NCBI RefSeq assembly: GCF_001662305.1
Contig: NZ_BDEP01000021.1
Span: 1 to 57,655 of the forward strand
Source of the DNA: Halomonas caseinilytica
Lineage (GTDB): Bacteria > Pseudomonadota > Gammaproteobacteria > Pseudomonadales > Halomonadaceae
Direction of reading: 5' to 3'
DNA: 57,655 bases
The notes under the pieces were generated by a model. The model saw nothing but the letters and a program-made list of their open reading frames with translations, was not told where the DNA came from and ran no database searches. How positions within the stretch are numbered: the stretch's first letter is position 1; each line of letters begins with the position of its first letter. Made by a program: the position numbers and the translations under genes. This document shows positions 33,490-42,703 of the stretch, piece by piece.

Positions 33490-34241
33490 GCCCCATGAAC
33501 GATGCAGCGCTGTTGCGTTACAGCCGTCAGATCATGCTCGAGTCGATCGATGTCGAGGGGCAGGAGCGGCTGCTGGCCGGGCACGCCCTGGTGGTCGGGG
33601 CCGGCGGGCTCGGCTCCCCGGTGGCGCTGTACCTGGCAGCGGCCGGGATGGGGCGCTTGACGCTGGCCGATGACGATACCGTGGAGCTTTCCAACCTGCA
33701 GCGCCAGATCGCTCATGGCATGGCCGACATCGGTCGTCCCAAGGCGGAATCGGCCCGTGATGCCAGCCTGGCGCTCAATCCCGATTGCGATATCGTTGCG
33801 CTGCCCCGACGCCTGAGTGGTGAAGATCTTCGTACAGTGGTGAGTCAGGTCGATGTGGTGCTCGACTGCACCGATCGCTTCAGCAGTCGCTATGCGGTCA
33901 ACGAGGCCTGCCGGCATGCCGGTGTGCCTCTGGTGTCGGGGGCGGCGATCCGTTTTTCCGGGCAGTTGGCGGTGTTCGACCCGCGTGATCCACAGGCGCC
34001 GTGCTACGGTTGCCTTTATCCGCCGGGGGAAGGGGGCGACGACGAGTTGCGCTGTGCCGAGAATGGGGTAGTGGCTCCCCTGGTCGGGCTCATCGGCAGC
34101 TTCCAGGCGCTGGAAGCGCTCAAGCTGGTCAGTGGCGCGGGCAGCGTGCATCAGGGGCTTTCCACCTTCGATGGCCTGACGGGGCAGTGGCGCCATTTCA
34201 AGGTGCCCCGAGACCCCGAGTGCCCGGTATGCGGGGCCTGA
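33486..34241 (+). CDS. moeB: Molybdopterin-synthase adenylyltransferase
   Basis: The 251-residue ThiF/MoeB-type E1-like enzyme adenylates the C-terminus of MoaD for sulfur transfer in molybdopterin synthesis. It has the ATP-binding VVGAGGLGSPV (GAGGLG at 38-43), DDDTVELSNLQRQ, and zinc Cys pairs (CYGC and CPVC). The same cell needs the cofactor for the formate dehydrogenase further on. The GTG start overlaps the lrp stop; an ATG three codons later (33495) is possible. A role in thiamin sulfur transfer instead cannot be excluded. Confidence 0.88.
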   Translation: MSPMNDAALLRYSRQIMLESIDVEGQERLLAGHALVVGAGGLGSPVALYLAAAGMGRLTLADDDTVELSNLQRQIAHGMADIGRPKAESARDASLALNPDCDIVALPRRLSGEDLRTVVSQVDVVLDCTDRFSSRYAVNEACRHAGVPLVSGAAIRFSGQLAVFDPRDPQAPCYGCLYPPGEGGDDELRCAENGVVAPLVGLIGSFQALEALKLVSGAGSVHQGLSTFDGLTGQWRHFKVPRDPECPVCGA

Positions 34242-34570
34242 ATGGCGCCATGTTGCCGCCCCGGCGTCCCAGCCGGTCAGGCCGGCTCTCTCGATGCTCC
34301 CTTTGATGATGCTTGATGGTGTTTATTTGACGCCTGGTGGCGACTGGCGGTGGAAGGGCTGCTGCATGAATTCCGAGCCGGGTGCCTTGAAGAAGGCGAC
34401 AAGACGCGATGCTTTTGGCCTGCCATCCTGTCGGCAGACGTTGTTGTTCCGTTATTGAATACTTGACATTAAACGCAGTGCTGGTGTCAAACTGAAGCTG
34501 TCCCGATCGGTGGCAGCCATCGGGGCGATGAACAACAACGAGCGCACTGCGCACCGAACAGGCTGAGTGT
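34242..34570. other. Intergenic region upstream of the polyamine cluster
   Basis: No gene is supported. A perfect -35 hexamer TTGACA lies at 34463-34468, and the sequence 17-18 bases downstream (TCAAAC) is only a poor -10, so the promoter may need an activator. The distance to the first gene is about 75 bases, leaving room for a leader. Confidence 0.4.
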
Positions 34571-35863
34571 ATGAAGACTTCTGCGCCACACGAGCGTCCC
34601 GCCTCCTGGTACCGCGATTCCATCGCCGTCGAACTCGAACCCTGTGCGCCTTTGACCGAGGACCGACATGCCGATGTCTGTGTGATCGGCGGAGGAGTCA
34701 CCGGTTGTTCGGCGGCGCTGCATCTGGCCGAACGTGGATATTCGGTGGCGTTGCTGGAAGCCGAGGATATCGGCCATGGCGCTTCCGGCCGCAGCGGCGG
34801 TCAGATCCTGCCCGGACTCGGGACCGACATCGCCACGGTCGAGCAGGCGCTGGGACTCCAGTGTGCACGTCGCATCTGGGAGATGAGCCGAGAAGCGGTA
34901 CGCCTCACTGCCGAACTGGTCGAGCGTCATGCGATTCCTTGCGAGTTGGCCTGGGGCTATCTCCATGCGGCGGTCAAGCCGCGCCACGTCCGGGAGCTGG
35001 AACAGTTCCGCGAGGAACTGAGCCGCAAGTACGGGTACGAGGCGCTGGAGTGGCTGGAAGGAGAGGCGCTGCACGAGCACGTGGTCACCGATGTCTATCC
35101 CGCGGCCCTCTACGATCGCGAGGGGGGCCACCTTCACCCGCTCAACTATACGCTGGGCCTGGCTCGTGCCGCCCAGCGAGCCGGTGCTCGGCTGTATCCG
35201 CACAGTACCGTCCAGGAAATTCGCCGTGGCGAACCGGCTGTCGTGCGCACCGAGCAGGGCAGCGTCACGGCCGATGTCGTGGTGCTGGGAACCAATGCCT
35301 ACCAGACTGGCCTGGTGCCGGAGCTGTCGGGACGCATCATGCGGGCGGCCAACTACATGGTCGCCACCGCGCCACTGACCGAGGAACAGGCCGCCCAGGT
35401 GTTGCCGCGTGGCGATGCCTTGTCCGATGCCAATTTCGTGCTCGATTATTATCGCCTCTCGGCGGACCGTCGCCTCATCTATGGCGGCGAGGTCAGCTAC
35501 GATGGACGCGAGCCCCCGAATCTCCAGACACGCATGGACGCCAAGATCGCTCACCTCTTTCCCGTTCTCGAGGGCGTACCCATCGAGTACCGCTGGGGTG
35601 GCGACGTGGCCATCACCCTCAATCGGGCGCCGGATTTCGGTCGCCTGGACGACAACCTCTTCTACGCCCAGGGCTATTCTGGGCATGGCATGGCCATGGC
35701 GGGGCTCGCTGGGAAGTTGATGAGCGATGCCGTCGCCGGGCATGGCGAGGGGTTCGACACCTTTGCCGCCATGCCGCACCGGCATTTTCCCGGGGGGCGG
35801 CTGCTGCGCAAGCCTCTACTGGTGCTGGCCACTCAATTCTATAAACTTCGCGATCGCCTCTGA
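34571..35863 (+). CDS. puuB: FAD-dependent oxidoreductase, PuuB-like gamma-glutamylputrescine oxidase
   Basis: The 430-residue DAO-family flavoprotein has the FAD motif VCVIGGGVTGCSAALHLAERG near residue 37, the GHGASGRSGGQI stretch and the C-terminal YAQGYSGHGMAMAG motif typical of PuuB/OrdL proteins. These oxidise gamma-glutamylputrescine or similar amines to the aldehyde with release of peroxide and ammonia. It heads the polyamine cluster. A paralogue of the same length lies about 8 kb downstream. The exact amine is not visible in the sequence. Confidence 0.85.
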   Translation: MKTSAPHERPASWYRDSIAVELEPCAPLTEDRHADVCVIGGGVTGCSAALHLAERGYSVALLEAEDIGHGASGRSGGQILPGLGTDIATVEQALGLQCARRIWEMSREAVRLTAELVERHAIPCELAWGYLHAAVKPRHVRELEQFREELSRKYGYEALEWLEGEALHEHVVTDVYPAALYDREGGHLHPLNYTLGLARAAQRAGARLYPHSTVQEIRRGEPAVVRTEQGSVTADVVVLGTNAYQTGLVPELSGRIMRAANYMVATAPLTEEQAAQVLPRGDALSDANFVLDYYRLSADRRLIYGGEVSYDGREPPNLQTRMDAKIAHLFPVLEGVPIEYRWGGDVAITLNRAPDFGRLDDNLFYAQGYSGHGMAMAGLAGKLMSDAVAGHGEGFDTFAAMPHRHFPGGRLLRKPLLVLATQFYKLRDRL

Positions 35864-35896
35864 GTGAGGCCATCGACCAACGAAGAGGGCACCTCC

Positions 35897-37039
35897 ATGA
35901 GCGATACCATCTCGGCGGACATCGCCGACAAGACGGGTGTGGCGCCGGCGGCGAAGACAACACGACACCAGGCGTCGACCCGCAAGGCCTCCGCCATCGA
36001 ATTGCGGGGCCTGCACAAGCGCTTCGGACGGGATACCGTGGCGCTGGACGGGGTCGACCTGACGATCCAGGCCGGTGAGTTCTTCACCCTGCTGGGGCCT
36101 TCCGGTTGTGGCAAGACGACCTTGCTGCGCATCCTTGCCGGTCTCGAAGAGCCCGATCAGGGAACGCTGGTGGTGGGCGGCAAGGAGCTCACCGAGGTGC
36201 CCCCGCACCAGCGTAGCGTCAATACTGTCTTTCAGTCCTATGCGCTCTTTCCTCATCTTTCGGTGCGCGACAACCTCGCCTTCGGCCTCAAGATGCGTGG
36301 TCTGCCGGCGGAAAAGCGCGATGCCAAGGTCGATGAGATCGCGGCATTCATCAAGCTGGGGGACCTGGTCGATCGACGCGTCGACCAGCTTTCAGGGGGG
36401 CAGCGTCAGCGCATTGCCCTGGCGAGGGCGCTGGTCTGCGAGCCCGATGTCCTGCTGCTCGACGAGCCGCTTTCGGCGCTCGATGCCGGCCTGCGCGCTC
36501 AGCTCCAGGTCGAGTTGCAGCGCCTGCAGAAGCGACTGGGCATGACGTTCGTGTTCGTGACCCATGACCAGGACGAGGCGATGGTCATGTCGGATCGCAT
36601 CGCCGTGCTCGATGGCGGCAACATCCAGCAGGTCGGTGCTCCCAACGACGTCTACGAGCGTCCCGCCAATGCCTTCGTGGCCCGTTTCATGGGGCACGAC
36701 AACCTCTTTGCCATTCATCATAGTGAAGGCGACTGGGTGGAGACCGAGATCGGTCGGTTGAGGCTGATGCCCGGCGAGCAGCGTGATGACGCCGATGGCT
36801 GGTTGCTGGTGCGTCCCGAGACGCTGGAGCTGGGGCCCGAGGTGCCGGAGGGCTACAACCGAATGACGGGCATCGTACGCGAACGCCTCTATCGTGGCAG
36901 TCGTATCGAGTACCGGCTCGAAGTCAACGAGTGCATGGTGATGGCGGTGGCCAGCAATCTGGGCCAGCGGATACATCACGAGGGCGATGAGGTGACCATC
37001 AGCGTCTGCCCGGAAGATCTGGTTCGGGTCGCTGCCTGA
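35897..37039 (+). CDS. potG: Polyamine ABC transporter ATP-binding protein (PotA/PotG type)
   Basis: The 380-residue ATPase has Walker A GPSGCGKTT (67-75), the Q loop, signature LSGGQ (165-169), Walker B VLLLDE (185-190) and the TOBE domain (about 290-375) of this import family. It powers uptake through the two permeases encoded next. The start with GAGGG 7 bases upstream is chosen; the GTG 11 codons before it lies right after the puuB stop. The first 30 residues are an unusual Ala/Thr-rich extension. Confidence 0.9.
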   Translation: MSDTISADIADKTGVAPAAKTTRHQASTRKASAIELRGLHKRFGRDTVALDGVDLTIQAGEFFTLLGPSGCGKTTLLRILAGLEEPDQGTLVVGGKELTEVPPHQRSVNTVFQSYALFPHLSVRDNLAFGLKMRGLPAEKRDAKVDEIAAFIKLGDLVDRRVDQLSGGQRQRIALARALVCEPDVLLLDEPLSALDAGLRAQLQVELQRLQKRLGMTFVFVTHDQDEAMVMSDRIAVLDGGNIQQVGAPNDVYERPANAFVARFMGHDNLFAIHHSEGDWVETEIGRLRLMPGEQRDDADGWLLVRPETLELGPEVPEGYNRMTGIVRERLYRGSRIEYRLEVNECMVMAVASNLGQRIHHEGDEVTISVCPEDLVRVAA

Positions 37040-37049
37040 GGAGGGCGTC

Positions 37050-37970
37050 ATGGCCGAGATATCCCAACATGCGATGCGTCGCCGGGCCGTGGTCGGCGAA
37101 ATGCGTCATCTGCTGTTCAGTGTCACGCCCGGTGCGGCCTGGATCGTCATCTTCCTGGTGCTGCCCAGTGCTTACCTGATGGGCGTGGCCTTCATGACCA
37201 ACGGCCCCTACGGCTTGCCCGAGATGCCCCTGACGCTGGATGCATTCGAGCGCCTGGCCGGGTTTGGCTTTCTCGGCTGGAGTCCGGGCAATCTCTACAC
37301 CCTGCTGCGCTCGCTGTGGCAGACCCTGCTTTCCACGACCCTGGTGGTGCTGGTGGCCTATCCCATCGCTTACTACATCACCACCTGCCGAGAACGCTGG
37401 CGTCCGATCATGCTGCTGGCGGTCGTGGTGCCCTCCTGGACCAATCAGGTGATTCGCACCTTTGGCTGGATGAACTTGCTGGCGCCGGGAACGCCCATTT
37501 CGGAATTGGCGGAAGGGCTTGGCCTGATCGCGCCCAACATGGGGCTTTATCCTTCCAACTTCGCGGTCACGCTGGGGTTGGTCTACAACTTCCTGCCCTT
37601 CATGGTCTTGCCGCTCTATGCGGCCTTCGAGAAGCTGGATACCGCTCAGGTCGAGGCGGCCCAGGATCTCTATGCCTCGCCGGTGCGCGCCTTCTGGCAT
37701 GCGGTCTTTCCGCAGACCCTGCCGGGGTTGCTGGCGGGCATCGTGCTGGTGGCCATCCCGGCGTTCGGCATGTACGTGATCCCCGAGCTTCTGGGGGGCG
37801 GCAAGGGCATGATGCTGGGCAACCTGGTGGCTACCCAGTTTTCGGGAGGCTCCAACTGGCCGCTGGGTGCGGCCGGCGCGATCCTGATGTTGATCGCGAC
37901 CTTCATCGGGCTCTTTGCCATGCGACGCATCGGCAAGCGCCTGGGCGGCGGTGAGGAGGTGGTGATATGA
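37050..37970 (+). CDS. potH: Polyamine ABC transporter permease (PotB/PotH type)
   Basis: The 306-residue inner-membrane protein has about six hydrophobic segments and the permease EAA-type loop (EAAQDLYASPVRAFWHAVFPQTLPG, in short EAAQDLYASPVRAFW), typical of the binding-protein-dependent spermidine/putrescine importers. GAGGAGG lies shortly upstream of its ATG. It overlaps the second permease by four bases and should form a heterodimer with it. Confidence 0.92.
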   Translation: MAEISQHAMRRRAVVGEMRHLLFSVTPGAAWIVIFLVLPSAYLMGVAFMTNGPYGLPEMPLTLDAFERLAGFGFLGWSPGNLYTLLRSLWQTLLSTTLVVLVAYPIAYYITTCRERWRPIMLLAVVVPSWTNQVIRTFGWMNLLAPGTPISELAEGLGLIAPNMGLYPSNFAVTLGLVYNFLPFMVLPLYAAFEKLDTAQVEAAQDLYASPVRAFWHAVFPQTLPGLLAGIVLVAIPAFGMYVIPELLGGGKGMMLGNLVATQFSGGSNWPLGAAGAILMLIATFIGLFAMRRIGKRLGGGEEVVI

Positions 37971-38764
37971 ACAAGCGGGTATTGAGGCGTGGCCTGACCG
38001 GCTTCTGGTGGCTGACCCTGGTCTTCCTGTACCTGCCGCTGGCGGTGGTGGTCCTGTTTTCCTTCAATGCCGCCAACAGCTCGGCCAGTTTTGCGGGCTT
38101 CTCGCTGCGCTGGTACCAGCGTCTGCTGGGTAACGAGCAGATACTCTCGGCCTTCGCCAACAGCATGGTGCTGGCCATCGTCTCCTCGGTGATCGCCCTG
38201 GTCATCGGTTGCCTGATCGGTTACGGCATGTATCGCCATCGCCATCGCAAGCTTGGTTGGCTGATCGTGCTGATCTATCTGCCGATCGTTCTGCCGGATA
38301 TCGTCTTCGGCATCTCCGAGATGGCCTTCTTCGTGCAGATCCACGAGGCTACCGGGTTATTGAAGCCGGGACTTGGCACCATGATCATTGCGCACGTGAC
38401 CTTCCAGATTCCCTTTGTGGCGTTGATCGTCTACTCGCGTTTCGTGGGACTCGACCCGACGCTCTTCGAGGCCGCCAAGGATCTGTATGCCACGCCATTC
38501 AAGCGGGTGCTGCATTTCATGCTGCCGACCATCAAGCCGGCGTTGATCTCGGCCTTCTTCCTGTCCTTTACGCTGTCCATCGATGACTTCGTCATCAGTT
38601 TCTTCACGGCGGGACCGGAAAGCGCGACCCTGCCGATCTATATCTGGGGCGCGATCAAGAAAGGCGTGTCGCCGGAGATCAATGCCATCGCATCTCTGAT
38701 GATCGGTGCGGTGGTGGTCGCCGCCATCCTGAGTCTCTTTTTCAGCCGTCGCCGGCGGGCCTGA
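37967..38764 (+). CDS. potI: Polyamine ABC transporter permease (PotC/PotI type)
   Basis: The 265-residue permease has about six membrane segments, a short cytoplasmic N-terminus, and the EAA loop EAAKDLYATPFKRVLHFMLP with following LSIDDFVISFFTAGP, a mark of PotC/PotI. AGGAGG is 7 bases before the ATG. It closes the transporter core; the binding protein follows within 40 bases. Confidence 0.93.
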   Translation: MNKRVLRRGLTGFWWLTLVFLYLPLAVVVLFSFNAANSSASFAGFSLRWYQRLLGNEQILSAFANSMVLAIVSSVIALVIGCLIGYGMYRHRHRKLGWLIVLIYLPIVLPDIVFGISEMAFFVQIHEATGLLKPGLGTMIIAHVTFQIPFVALIVYSRFVGLDPTLFEAAKDLYATPFKRVLHFMLPTIKPALISAFFLSFTLSIDDFVISFFTAGPESATLPIYIWGAIKKGVSPEINAIASLMIGAVVVAAILSLFFSRRRRA

Positions 38765-38801
38765 GCCGGCATCATCATCGAGGGGAAACGAGGAGTCCAT
38801 C

Positions 38802-39866
38802 ATGAAGACCAACAAGACCGCATTGGCCCTGTCCCTGGCTGGCCTGGCGCTGGCAGGGCAGGTGCAGGCGCAGGAAAACAAGCTGTACCTGTTCAACTGG
38901 ACCGAGTACATGGATCCCGCGATCATCGAGGCCTTCGAGGAGAAGTACGATGTCGAGGTGGTCCAGAACTATTTCAATTCCAATCCGGAGATGTTCGCCA
39001 AGCTCAATGCCGGCGGCGTCTCCCAATACGATATCATCGTACCGTCGAACTACTATATACCGCGCCTGATCGAGACGGGCCTGGTCCAGGAACTCGACAA
39101 GTCGAAGCTCGACAATCTCGACAATGTCATGGAGCAGTTCGCCGATCCGTCCTACGATCCCGGGGCACGTTATTCCGCGCCTTACCAATGGGGCGTGACC
39201 GGCATCATCTACAATGCCGAGACCTTTCCCGATGCGCCCAAGAGCTGGTCGCTGCTCTTCGATCCCGAGGTCAACGCGCAGCATCCCTTCGGTCTGATGG
39301 GAGATGGTCAGGTCAGCATGGGAGGCGCCTGTGCCTATCTCGGCCATGGTTACGACTGCACCTCCATGGAGGCCTGGCGTGAAGCGGCGCGCCTGCTCAT
39401 CGAAACCAAGAGTCGCGAGACATTCAGCGGCTTTACCGACGGCACGCCGGCATTGCAGCAGCTTTCACGGGGCGTGACCCATGTCGGACTCTCCTACAAT
39501 GGCGACTTTCTGTTCTACAAGGAGGAGAATCCGGATGCCTTCGCGAACATGGAGTTCATGATTCCCGACGAAGGTGCCGAGATGTGGGTGGATGCCATGA
39601 TGATTCCCAGTGAAGCGCCGAATCCCGACATGGCCTACAAGTTCATCGATTTCATTCTCGACGCCGAGATCGGTGCTCAGCTTTCTAACTACAACTACTA
39701 CGCCAGCCCCAACGAGGCGGCCCGGCCCTATCTCGACAAGGTGCTGACCGAGCCGCCTGTCCAGCCCAGCGAGGCGGACATGGAGCGGCTGCGTTTCACG
39801 CCGACCCTGGAGGGCGAGCAGCTGCAGACATTCCAGCAGCTGTGGTCTGAGGTGAAGTCGCGGTGA
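38802..39866 (+). CDS. potF: Periplasmic polyamine-binding protein (PotD/PotF type), copy 1
   Basis: The 354-residue protein has a Sec signal peptide (cut after about Ala23) and the family start LYLFNWTEYMDPAIIEAFE. Trp and Asp/Glu residues typical of polyamine binding are present in the NWTEYM and YQWGVTGIIYNAETF stretches. It captures putrescine or spermidine for the permeases encoded just before it. GAGGAG precedes the ATG by 6 bases. A close paralogue is encoded 1.6 kb further on. Confidence 0.92.
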   Translation: MKTNKTALALSLAGLALAGQVQAQENKLYLFNWTEYMDPAIIEAFEEKYDVEVVQNYFNSNPEMFAKLNAGGVSQYDIIVPSNYYIPRLIETGLVQELDKSKLDNLDNVMEQFADPSYDPGARYSAPYQWGVTGIIYNAETFPDAPKSWSLLFDPEVNAQHPFGLMGDGQVSMGGACAYLGHGYDCTSMEAWREAARLLIETKSRETFSGFTDGTPALQQLSRGVTHVGLSYNGDFLFYKEENPDAFANMEFMIPDEGAEMWVDAMMIPSEAPNPDMAYKFIDFILDAEIGAQLSNYNYYASPNEAARPYLDKVLTEPPVQPSEADMERLRFTPTLEGEQLQTFQQLWSEVKSR

Positions 39867-39920
39867 GGCACGAGGGCCTGGCCTGGTGCCGGGCCCACCT
39901 TCAGCAGCAAGGATATTCCC

Positions 39921-41288
39921 ATGAGTAACCGTCAGGAGCTTCCGCTCCTCAGCGATTGGTTTCAGCAGCATGGCATCACCGAGGTCGAGTGCCTGGTGAC
40001 CGATCTGACCGGCATCCTCAAGGGCAAGATCATGCCCGCCGGCAAGTACCTCAATGGCGGCCGCCCACGGCTACCAGATTCGATCTTCATTCAGACCGTC
40101 ACCGGCGGCTATCCCGATGACGAGGACACCCAGTTCTGGAATCCCGTCGAGCGCGACATGGAGCTGGTGCCCGATCCGAATGCCGTCTACCTGGTGCCCT
40201 GGACCGAGGACGCCACCGCTCAGATCATCCATGATTGCCATTATCTGAGCGGCGAAGCCGTGGAACTGTCGCCGCGCCATGTCCTCAAGCGGGTGCTTGC
40301 GTTGTACGAGGCTCGGGGCTGGAAGCCGGTGGTGGCCCCCGAAGTGGAGTTCTTCCTGGTCAAGACCAACACGGATTCGGATTATCCGCTGGAACCGCCG
40401 ATCGGCCGCAATGGGCGACAGGAGAGCAGTCGTCAGTCGTTCTCCATCGACGCGGTCAACGAGTTCGATCCGCTGTTCGAGGAGATGTACGACTACTGCG
40501 AGGCGATGGGCCTGGATCTGGACACCCTGATCCATGAGGAAGGGGCCGGCCAGATGGAAGTCAACTTCCAGCACGGCGACCCGCTGACATTGGCCGACCA
40601 GGTGGTGCTCTTCAAGCGCACCCTGCGCGAGACGGCCTTGCGTCACGGCATGTATGCCACCTTCATGGCCAAGCCCATGGCGGGAGAGCCGGGCAGCTCG
40701 ATGCATCTTCACCAGAGCCTGATGGATGCCGAGAAGGGGCATAACCTGTTTGCTGGCGACGACGGCCAGCCGAGCCGCCTCTTCCATCATTTCATCGGTG
40801 GCCTGCAACGCTATCTGCCGGCGGCCATGCCGTTGCTGGCGCCCAACGTCAATTCCTATCGGCGGTTGCTGCGAACCGAGAGCAGCGGTTCGGCACCGAT
40901 CAACGTGGAATGGGGCATGGACAATCGGACCGTGGGGCTGCGGGTGCCGGTGTCCACGCCCGAGGCCACCCGAGTCGAGAATCGGCTGGCCGGCGCCGAT
41001 GCCAATCCCTATCTGGTGATGGCGACCTCACTGGCCTGCGGTTATCTGGGCATGCTCAGCCAGCTCGAGCCGCGGCCCCCCATGGTCGGCTCGGCCTGGT
41101 CTCATGGCAGCAAGCTACCCGACGACATCGGGCCGGCACTGGAGCTTCTGCGTGACTGCAAGCCCCTGGCCGATATTCTGGGAGAGCGTTTCACCAACAG
41201 TTACCTGGCGGTGAAGAGCGCCGAGCATCGCGAGTATTTCCAGGTCATCAGTTCCTGGGAGCGGGAGCATTTGCTGCTGAGAGTCTGA
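39921..41288 (+). CDS. puuA: Glutamine-synthetase family, PuuA-like gamma-glutamylpolyamine synthetase
   Basis: The 455-residue protein has the glutamine synthetase beta-grasp N-terminus (LVTDLTGILKGKIMP) and catalytic domain: PEVEFFLV, EEGAGQMEVNF, FMAKPMAGEPGSSMHLHQS and a late NRLAGADANPYL. PuuA-like enzymes join glutamate to putrescine with ATP, the first step of the Puu path. The enzyme lies between two binding-protein genes. AAGGA is 7 bases before the ATG. The acceptor amine is inferred from the neighbours. Confidence 0.88.
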   Translation: MSNRQELPLLSDWFQQHGITEVECLVTDLTGILKGKIMPAGKYLNGGRPRLPDSIFIQTVTGGYPDDEDTQFWNPVERDMELVPDPNAVYLVPWTEDATAQIIHDCHYLSGEAVELSPRHVLKRVLALYEARGWKPVVAPEVEFFLVKTNTDSDYPLEPPIGRNGRQESSRQSFSIDAVNEFDPLFEEMYDYCEAMGLDLDTLIHEEGAGQMEVNFQHGDPLTLADQVVLFKRTLRETALRHGMYATFMAKPMAGEPGSSMHLHQSLMDAEKGHNLFAGDDGQPSRLFHHFIGGLQRYLPAAMPLLAPNVNSYRRLLRTESSGSAPINVEWGMDNRTVGLRVPVSTPEATRVENRLAGADANPYLVMATSLACGYLGMLSQLEPRPPMVGSAWSHGSKLPDDIGPALELLRDCKPLADILGERFTNSYLAVKSAEHREYFQVISSWEREHLLLRV

Positions 41289-41479
41289 GAGGGCCGACCC
41301 ATGACGGCGCTCGCCCATACGGTGTCGACTTCGGCTCGATGCGCTCATGCAGGGTGGCGAAACTTCGCGTCTCTTCGCATTTTCGCCTTGTCGGGCCGTC
41401 CTCGTGATGTTGGCAAACAGCCTCTGAGTGGGCGATAGGCTAGGCTGGAAGGGCTTTTCATCCATATGGAGATACGCTC

Positions 41480-42538
41480 ATGCGACCCTTCCTGGCCGGC
41501 ATTGTCGGCGCTTGTCTGCTCGGCTCCGGCACGATGGCAAGTGCTGCCGACAAGCTCTACCTGTTCAACTGGACGGAATACATGGATCCCGAGGTCGTGG
41601 AAGCCTTCGAGAAGGCCCACGACGTCGAGGTGATCCAGAACTACTTCACCTCCAACGCCGAGATGTTCTCGAAGCTTTCGGCGGGTGGCGATGCCCAGTA
41701 CGACGTGGTGGTACCCACCGATTATTTCGTGCCCAGGCTCATCGAGGCGGGGCTCGTCCAGCCGCTCGACGCTTCCTTGCTCCAAGGGCGCGACCACCTG
41801 ATGACAGCGTTCCGCCATCCGCCCTACGATCCGGAGGAGCGCTACAGCGTGCCTTATCTATGGGGCGTGACCGGTATCGTCTACAATACCGAGACCTTCC
41901 CCGATCCGCCGCCGTCATGGCGCCTGCTCTTCGAGCCGGAGGCGAATCCCGATCAGCCCTTTGCGTTGCTGGGAGGCGACCCGCAGGTCGCATTGGGCAT
42001 GGCCTGCGCTTATCAGGGAGCGGGCTTCGACTGTGTCGGCCAGCAGCCCTGGGTCGAGGCGGCGCGGCTGGTCGGCGAGACGCTGGAGCGTCCCAATTTC
42101 ACGGGCTTCGTCGACAGTACAGCGGCCGTCGAGCAGGTGGCCAGGGGCGTCACTCAGGTCGCCGTGACCTACAGCGGTGACGTGGAGTATCGCAAGGCGG
42201 CGTCTCCCGATACTTATGAACATCTCGAGTTCTTCGTGCCCGAAGAGGGATCGCAACTGGGCGTGGATACTCTGGTGATTCCCGCTCGAGCACCGCATCC
42301 GGAACTGGCCCATGCTTTCATCGATTTTCTGATGCAGCCCGAGAATGCTGCACGCTCGGCCGAGTATGCCTATTATCGGACGCCCAACGAAGCGGCACTC
42401 GAACGATTGCCCCCGGCGTTGGCCGAGAGTTCGCGGCTGGATGGGGAGCATCGCGGTCGTTTGGTGACCACTCCGCTCATCGAGGGAGATGCGCTGCAAT
42501 TGCTGCAGCAGTTGTGGACGGAAGTGCGCAGTCGCTAG
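41480..42538 (+). CDS. Periplasmic polyamine-binding protein (PotF type), copy 2
   Basis: The 352-residue protein is visibly a paralogue of the first binding protein (LYLFNWTEYMDPEVVEAFE, YLWGVTGIVYNTETFPDPP) with a Sec signal peptide cut near residue 23. Differences lie mainly in the second half, so it may bind another amine and share the same permeases. It has GGAG 8 bases before the ATG, a 190-base upstream gap and its own strong terminator, so it can be expressed apart from the first half of the cluster. Confidence 0.9.
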   Translation: MRPFLAGIVGACLLGSGTMASAADKLYLFNWTEYMDPEVVEAFEKAHDVEVIQNYFTSNAEMFSKLSAGGDAQYDVVVPTDYFVPRLIEAGLVQPLDASLLQGRDHLMTAFRHPPYDPEERYSVPYLWGVTGIVYNTETFPDPPPSWRLLFEPEANPDQPFALLGGDPQVALGMACAYQGAGFDCVGQQPWVEAARLVGETLERPNFTGFVDSTAAVEQVARGVTQVAVTYSGDVEYRKAASPDTYEHLEFFVPEEGSQLGVDTLVIPARAPHPELAHAFIDFLMQPENAARSAEYAYYRTPNEAALERLPPALAESSRLDGEHRGRLVTTPLIEGDALQLLQQLWTEVRSR

Positions 42539-42574
42539 CCACTTGCGCCGAGCACGGTCACGTGACCCGGAAAG

Positions 42575-42608
42575 GCGAGCAACGGAGAGATCCCTTGCTC
42601 GCTTTTTT
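42575..42608 (+). terminator. Terminator after the second binding-protein gene
   Basis: GCGAGCAA and TTGCTCGC form an 8-base perfect stem with a 12-base loop, followed by six T. It separates the second PotF gene from the second PuuB gene. Confidence 0.85.
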
Positions 42609-42614
42609 GGTGAA

Positions 42615-42620
42615 TATAAT
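42615..42620 (+). promoter_or_regulatory. Candidate -10 box for the second puuB-like gene
   Basis: A consensus TATAAT stands 84 bases before the start codon, just after the terminator. The -35 region overlaps the terminator stem and is poor. Confidence 0.35.
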
Positions 42621-42703
42621 GTGACTCTTGGTTTGCCATGTGATGGGAGAGTGCCTATCATCGGCGAAAACATGTTGAATAAATTCACCGATTGGAGGCT
42701 TCC